NCBI GenBank assembly: GCA_010094045.1
Contig: ML986612.1
Location: 18,440-82,439, forward strand
From: Lojkania enalia
Taxonomy: Eukaryota > Ascomycota > Dothideomycetes > Pleosporales
Reading direction: 5' to 3'
Length of the DNA stretch: 64,000 bases
In this document: piece after piece, positions 57,094 to 64,000 of the stretch
Layout of the letters: every line of letters starts with the position of its first letter
How positions within the stretch are numbered: the first letter of the stretch is position 1
The notes under the pieces: generated by a model
Seen by the model: the letters and a program-made list of their open reading frames with translations, nothing else
What the model was told of the DNA's origin: nothing
The model's database searches: none
Program-made: the position numbers and the translations under genes

Positions 57094-60000
57094 GAATGAC
57101 CTGTCGAAGAAATTTCCTTTCTGGCGCTTGAAGATTGCAAGAATTCATAGCACACGTGAGTTGGTGAACGGGTAGATTGGGAAGTACGAGAATTGGTTGA
57201 ATTGGTTTCTTAGCTAAGTTGCTCCTATTGTATATCCTTCTACCTCTACTTTTGAAATATTGAACAAGTAAAAATCTATCCAAAAAAGCAAAAGGAGAAC
57301 CTCACCAATGCCAGCCTAAGGATTGTGAAAATGCAGGTAGATCGATTGGTTATACACAATAAGTTAACCATCACCAAGAGATTATCCCACAAACTCAACA
57401 GCAGCAATCCTCTACTGACAACCTGTGGCATCGGGCCGAAAGGATTAAGAGCGGAAGCCTTTATTGGGCCACCAGATACTTTAGTTGCTGGTAGAAATTT
57501 GGATTATCATTTTTCAATTATATAGTGAATTAAAAGGCTTAATCTCGCTTATTAAATGAGCTTAGTAGGGTGCGCTGACGTGGTATGAAGAACGGCAACA
57601 ACCTCACGTCCCTCGATTTTTTTTTTTTGCAGGAAAACAGGGGCACGTAACTCGCACTTCATAAGATACTATATCAGAACTTGAAAACAAGTTTCATGAT
57701 CAGATTCATCAGATAATTTTAATCTTCTTATCTTCAACGTTGAGAGTCGAGTATATATCATATTTCTAGAGATCCTTTAGAAGCTCCATAGCTCTCTGTC
57801 GTGCTTTCTTCTAGTCGCAATAGACGGAATGAGCGGATAGTCTCATAAGCTCGCATCTTGGCAAATTCTAGAGAACATCTAGAAGGGTAGAGTACTGATA
57901 CTACAACCGTAAAATGGTACACTCATATAGTTTATCTCTCAATTATCGTGCCTCATCTTTCATTTTCTCGAGTTCAATGTCCTTTTAGTTTATAGAAACT
58001 AGTTTGTTGAGCTTCTAGTAACACATCCACCAATCAGTCGCGAGAGGTCAAAACTCATTTTAGTCTATATAGGTGACAGGAAGAGCTTCGAGTCTCTTTA
58101 CCGGTTATTTGCTAGAGCTCAATGCTTTTCTAGTCTATAGAGAAGGGTCAGATGAATTTTAATCTCTCTACTAGTCCATTACTGGATCGAAAAACCGTTC
58201 TTAGCCCATGAGAACAATGTGATGAGCTTCAAATGTGATTTATCATTGAAGCGGATCCTCAAAATTTGTAGCTAGTGCTTGATATTGGAGTCGATTCGTT
58301 TTAGTCGTGTAAGCTAAGAGCCGACACAAGAGTCTCATTCCTGATTCCTTGACAAGGCGATTACTAAGTATTAAGCAAAACAAACCATAGAACCATTCCG
58401 AAACGGATTTTAATGCGTATTTGAACATTTCTTACTCAAAAATTCTGTATTCGTGATCGCTCCTTTTAGTTTAAACGATAGTGCTACTGGCACTCGGATT
58501 TTAGCTTGTTTTTGAGCCTTCCATACACAAAATATATTTTTATTTGTGAGAGTGGTTATTATTGAATAGATCTAGACGTTCCGGCTGGACATAGGTTGTT
58601 GATTTTGGGCTTTTTAGACAAGATGACGTCACCATAAGCCCAACTAGTCGAGGGAGCTCTCAAAGCTGAGGTATACGGTTTTTGTTGAAAGAAGGAGAGG
58701 GTAAAACAGTTGATTGTTGAGGCTGCTGGCAAAAGCTACTCATATAATACTAAACTAGCGTTACATGTGATCATGTAAATAGTATACTTGCTCCTACCGA
58801 CCGTTTAAGGAGGCAATTGAACTTGCCTCATCTAACAGTTTTACTCCTCCGTGTGTACACTCAGCTAACTCTTTTATTCTAAGTCGAGCGGACCTAACAT
58901 TGTCCTTGATCCGCTGGTGTGTTGATGGAGGGGCTAGAGTTGAAGTAGAGAAGGAGCTTATATGTTTGGAAGAGGAGCAGAAGCGCACGAGCGGAAGCGC
59001 ATCAGCAGCAGCAGCTATGGGGGCAAAATACGTGCAGTGATGTAATTGTGCTTAAATGCAGCTTGTCAGTGCACCGCAGCAGCCCTGACTGATACGCTAT
59101 GTGATTCCTTAGTGTCGTGTGCACAGAACTAAGCTCATGACGTAACTCAGAGCTCTCAGTTTGCAGTTTTTCACAGAAGTAACCGATGTTATCCTATAGC
59201 GCGTATATCGGAACCACTTATTCAATCTAGTATTTTGGGAACATTAATCATTTGAAATAATTCATAGAGGACGTAGCCATATTAACTGGCCATATATCTT
59301 TTAAATGGAACAAGACTAGAGGGAGAAAAGTATGCCTAAAGAATAAGAGCATATGAGCCTTATTGGTAGTACAAGTTTATAAAATTACCAATACGGTCTA
59401 TTCATTTCAACATCGACTCAAACTTTCACACTGCGCCGGCATTGCAGTAAAGACGAGCAACTTCGTGTCGGATCTCCTACCGAAGCCTTCGCCGACCGTC
59501 CCGAGTCCAGATCTCCTTGATCGAGAACATTTACTCCATTGAACTTCAATTTTCAATATGTACTCGCAGAATCTATCTCGAACCTCAAGCTCGCTGAAAC
59601 TATCCAAAGTGCCGAAAGTATCTTGAGCCACGGGCTTGCGTATCGTAGCTGTCGCATGTTTCTACTATCCTATTATAGCTAGCCTGTTTTATCAGACCTA
59701 TACAGTCTCACCGCCAGCCTCTGACCAGGCAGGCCACTTACCCTCCTTCAATACATCAGTTTTACCTCAGCAATTGATGCTGTCTGATACACGACAGTAG
59801 CATAAATTGTAAGCAGGCGACGAAGGACCTTGTCCTAGCAACCAGAGGAAGGCCGCAAGAGAATCCGTCGAAGAATTAGACGCAATAGCCTAAGAATGTA
59901 ATGCTACTTTGAAACCTATCACGTCGCCAAGTCAGTCATGATTCCGTTGTCAAGCCCCACGCCTCGGGACGTCGAAAGGGACTCTACTCACAAAACCTGC

Positions 60001-63000
60001 TCGCATCGCTCCTTGTCATTAGAAACGTATTTACTTGTAACCTAGAGTAAAAGGATAACCTTCTACTCTAATCCATAATGTCGCTTATAATCTTACATTT
60101 CTAAATGCTAGACTCGAATAATTTTATCACCCACGTGGTCGAGATTTCCGACACTAATCTCTCTAAACTACGTCTGGCATCGAAATAGCCCGCGAATTCT
60201 CTCTTCTTCGCAATCTCAACGAACGCGTTTATGAAACCCAATAGCGCGCAAGTATACAACCATCTTACCTTGCGAGTCTTCTAATATAACACCAGCAAGC
60301 ATCATTATCAGGCGTCGGGATGCTGAACGAAACGGCGTCATAATAAAGAGGGCTTATCCAAAGCTTGACTTGCTATCGTCTGTTAATTTAACTCTTTTCC
60401 TACCTATTTCCGATTAACTTTGAAGCTAGACTAGGGCACCAGGAGTTGACGACCTCGAAGACTCGACAAAATCGATCGGCTTTATCACTCGATTAACTTA
60501 AGCACAGGATTGTCTTCTAAAAGGTAGAGGCTAAGGGGTCTACCGAACTAGTATACCGCCCAGAAGCATAGTGATAGATTCGCTATCGTCTAGACTAAGG
60601 GCATGCTTTCCCTACTCCTTGCCTCTAGTCAAGTGTGATGGCTATCGTAACTATCACCTTGTGGAGGAGAAGTGGACCTAAGACCCCGCTTATAACAAAT
60701 ATGTAAACGTTTTGTTTCCCCGAGGCCTCATTTTACAGTCTTGATACTTAGATACTAGATAGGGCCTGGCACGAGGGGACTAGTCGTGATTTTAAGCGCA
60801 TGAATATTCTTTCAAAGTTTGTTGGAGTCTTTTTTTCAGGCACTATTAGCCATAGTTCACTGCACTCGGAACAATTTATCCTAGAACTTAATATGTATTA
60901 CGAGGCAAATGCTAGCTCAGATTTTATGAATATGACGAGCGAGAATACACTATTTTAGATGTGCTAAGCCTGGCACCAGGACAATTAAGGATTTGATTCT
61001 ACTTTTCAATCATAGAGGCCGTTGGTATCGTTCTTTAAAGGGCCAATACTAGTCACCGTTCGTTATTTTTATGGGCGTTGGTTTCAATTAAAACCAACCC
61101 GCGAAATACAACATCGAAATCTTCTTGCTTCTTTTGTTGCATATTGTGATGTTAGCTGACTAAACCCTTAGCTGGAAGCGAATGTTAGATTGTTTTTATT
61201 TTCAACATGCCGTTAGAATTTTTGTTGACAAATTTGGTATAGAGAGGGAGTAAGGAATACTGAGACCGACATGATAAACTTCGAAGGTAGGGACCAGGAA
61301 GCAGAGGAACCCGGCAATCAATGCACCGGCTTAGTTCAGTGGCTACGTGAATGATGTGAACTTTTAGGGGCTGAGCTGATAATGGTAATTGTCGAGCCTA
61401 GACAACAGCATGGGTAGCAATGGACCCGGTGGCCGCGTGTTACTGGCCCACCTAAGCCTCCGATGCTGATTGCGAGAACCTTCGGTGGTGTATTTATGGA
61501 TGTAAATCATGTATCTCTTCTTGTCCAGGCTACCTGTGGAGACCGATATAAGCACCCCCTTCCTCTACCTTAATTGTTCCTCTTCCACGCACACACAACA
61601 GCGCCTCAACTCCAAGCTCCGACTCGCTCTAAAACCCATTATACCCACCCCGATGGTTGGCTATCTTAAAATATCAAAAGCTCGCAGCGAATAGACGCTT
61701 TTCTAAAAATTCTTCGAGACCAATCCAATGACTGCGAGCTTCAGTCAACATCTACCTCGTCAGAGTGACTAAAAGTTGCAGAAAAGAACCCCAATGGCAC
61801 TCCGTTTGGCGCCAAGCACTGAGGGTTTCTTTAGAACAAAAGTCTCCATATCCACTTCACATGGTTTCGACTGTTTCGTTTCCTTGTACTAAAATGAACA
61901 GGGCAACTTCTGAATGGCTCAGTCTAATCCTCTGTCGTTTATTCAAGACTAAGGGCTTTAGCAGGCAGATACCATGGTATTATAAAAGCAAGGTCACCAA
62001 GAATTAGAAGTTAGTCTAGCTAAATACGCTATAATTCAACAAATGGGAACTTCCTAGCATAGTGGACGACGGAGTAGCTATTCCGGAGCGTTATCGGAAA
62101 CCTCGCGATATGATCGCCCACGCTAAAATGCGTTTGTCGCAAAATCGATATCCGTACTCTCTCTCTGTGTCTGGGGCTAAAATTGCCCATGTTTGCTCAG
62201 TATGGACTGTTCAAAAGCACTTTTAGCCTTCCCATATGCTTTGAAGACTCTGAAGGTGATACATTCGTCTTTATGTTCAGCACTAAAATCAACCAACATA
62301 ATAGACAATATTTGCTCCTAAACTATGATCAAGCTTGCAATATGTTTTATCCGAAAGAGTATCGGGCACCGCACCTAATTCCATCTAAGAAGATACCCTT
62401 CAGCAACTGATACTTTTAGACCAAAATATCTAATGATAAAGGAACATAACTGTCTTGGAGAGATGGGCTCGCCCACCATCTTCATTGCGCACTAAAATTA
62501 GATTCTTTGTCGTTCAATGTAAATTCCAAAAATCTACACCTGGAATGTTATTGACTTGATTGGAATAAAATTGTTTCTAATAGAATAGTATAGTTGTCCA
62601 GAATACATCAGTCCCTTGCTTCATGGTCGTGTTCAAGCTCGAGTCGTTTATTATCGCTGGCCGCTTGCCTTACCAATCCCTTAAAACACTCTTTAAGCAA
62701 ACTATCTATCTTTAACTCGGACCAGAAATCGAGATTGCCCAAGGCTATGTAGTCTTTAAAAAATAACCAAAGCCTTGCTTTATGTCCAGCACAAAACCCA
62801 TCGTCTTTCCTCACCAAAATCTCTTCAGTTCAAAGGTGCTAATGACACTGTGACATGATTCCATTAACTAAAATCAACGAATAACTTTGGCTATGTCTAA
62901 ACTAAATTTCGATACAATACAGCCTTATGTTTCCTTTTCTTGCTAACAGCCCACTTGTGAATATCCCTTTCTGAACTTCCCACTATACCAACCTAAATCG

Positions 63001-63053
63001 TCTACATAATTAAGTCGAATAAAATTATGCGGAGACTGGGAATGTCTAAATTG

Positions 63054-63109
<56 letters not shown>

Positions 63110-64000
63110 CGCAACTGATTGATGTTACTTTCTCGCCAAAGCCCTGTTCGTATATAAGCAGTATATTTTTTAAACCCCAACGATCTTAATCTAATAACGG
63201 ACTAAGCTTGTTCGACGAAATTAAAGGCCATTAAAGCTAGAAAGAATGTAATTAAAATGATCTAAAGCCCTCTCTCAACACCATTACGATAGCTTGGGAG
63301 TGCTGATTATATCGGATAGACTGCGACTTCTAAACGCCTTGCTTCTTTATATATATCATTTAGAAATATTCATCTCGTTACATATTGCCTAAAAACCTCC
63401 TACAAGCTTTATTATGTAGTAGAATATCTGCTTGTCTCTGAAAATTGCTACCGTTAGGCTATATATAGGACGAGGAAGAGATAAGTTTTAAAATTCTATC
63501 AGCATTCTCTAAAACACCAGTTGATAGTGTTAAATGACTTGAAAAGACCAAGGGAGGTACAAACCATAGTCACTACTTCACTCTAAAATGGCCTTTGAGA
63601 AATATGACTTGAGAGTTGCGGAAAGAGTGCAACTATTACTTCACGCCCGGCAACATGGCTTGCCCTTGCTAAAAAAGCACACAAGAAGGAAAATCATTTA
63701 AGAAAATTGTAGAGGTATCTCACATATTGCCTAGACTAGGGATTATGAAAACAGTTATCTTTCTCAGGTATAGTAGCCTGAAGAGTGGACGAGTGCTAAG
63801 CGATTCCTTCCGTAATCTAAAGGGCTCATTGAAGGTAAAGTATGGAGCATTCGTCCTTATGATCTAGGATAAGCCTTGCTAAAACTTACGGTAAAAGAGT
63901 GATCAAAGGGTAGTTGGAGCTTTGTAGTACTCTGAAAAAAATTTTTTTTTTTTTTTTTTTTTTTGAATATAGCTCATATGGCCCGTACGTCACAACTTGC
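57094..64000. other. 7 kb gene desert with simple repeats and recurring CTAAAAT/TTTTAG motifs
   Basis: No intact gene seen on either strand. Simple runs: T12 at 57617-57628, A24 at 63054-63077 followed by (TAA)n to about 63108, and A7-T23 at 63935-63964. TTTTAG recurs between 57980 and 58510. CTAAAA recurs at intervals from 61765 to 63900 (for example 62281-62291 and 62867-62877, both ctaaaatcaac). It may be decayed repeat DNA. Short frames (for example 58988-58794 minus and 59631-59407 minus) have no family marks. Confidence 0.45.
63054..63108. repeat. A24 run followed by (TAA)n microsatellite
   Basis: Twenty-four A are followed directly by about ten TAA units. This could mark the old 3' end of a non-LTR element, but no element body was recognised. 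Confidence 0.8.

Noticed and set aside
61077..61098. Short inverted repeat GTTGGTTT-CAATTA-AAACCAAC
   Set aside because: An 8-bp stem with a 6-base loop occurs by chance in 64 kb; no element or gene around it.

Overview
This window is nuclear DNA of a filamentous ascomycete (Pezizomycotina). Genes have short introns (mostly 46-85 bp, GTATGT/GTAAGC-type donors, CTAAC/CTAAT branch points). Typical fungal genes are present: pacC, the GRR1 F-box protein, teaR, FSH hydrolase, DUF3074 and DUF3602. The left end carries a retrotransposon ruined by C-to-T / G-to-A change of the RIP type. The class could be Leotiomycetes, but that is a guess from overall gene resemblance.

Layout. 1-5.4 kb: a Ty3/gypsy element on the minus strand, extremely TA-rich and full of stops, with readable integrase and reverse transcriptase blocks and a tandem LTR-like duplication. 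5.4-7.6 kb: decayed AT-rich DNA and a possible second LTR. 7.6-11.4 kb: two plus-strand genes (DUF3074 coiled-coil protein, FSH serine hydrolase). 11.9-14.2 kb: a broken gene for a Cys-rich, Thr-linker secreted protein. 15.1-17.1 kb: GRR1-like F-box/LRR protein (minus). 19.9-23.1 kb: NAK/Ark1-Prk1-type kinase (plus). 24.0-25.4 kb: ankyrin pseudogene. 26.4-29.4 kb: ribosomal protein S12 and TeaR (both minus). 31.0-34.8 kb: a divergent pair, ferric-reductase-like protein (minus) and nucleoside hydrolase (plus). 35.7-36.8 kb: GH10 xylanase. 36.8-42.0 kb: no convincing gene. 42.0-48.6 kb: pacC, a DUF3602 protein and a phospho-site-rich nuclear-type protein (all plus). 48.6-53.4 kb: gene-poor, with a ruined small secreted protein and other relics. 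53.4-54.7 kb: BAG/ubiquitin-like membrane protein. 56.0-57.1 kb: an intact single-exon secreted protein built of seven 31-residue cysteine modules. 57.1-64.0 kb: gene desert.

The window mixes conserved housekeeping genes with islands of secreted or repeat-type genes that are mostly broken. Many of the premature stops fit C-to-T or G-to-A change (Gln to TAG/TAA, Arg CGA to TGA, Trp TGG to TGA). The items most worth following are the tandem cysteine-module protein at 56.0 kb, the nucleoside hydrolase with two microexons (15 and 6 nt) and a GA-AG intron, the BAG gene whose start is GTG in an otherwise ideal ATG context, and the cluster of GCCAAG (PacC-type) sites upstream of pacC itself.

Exon coordinates were worked out by eye from reading frame and splice consensus. 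No database search was run.
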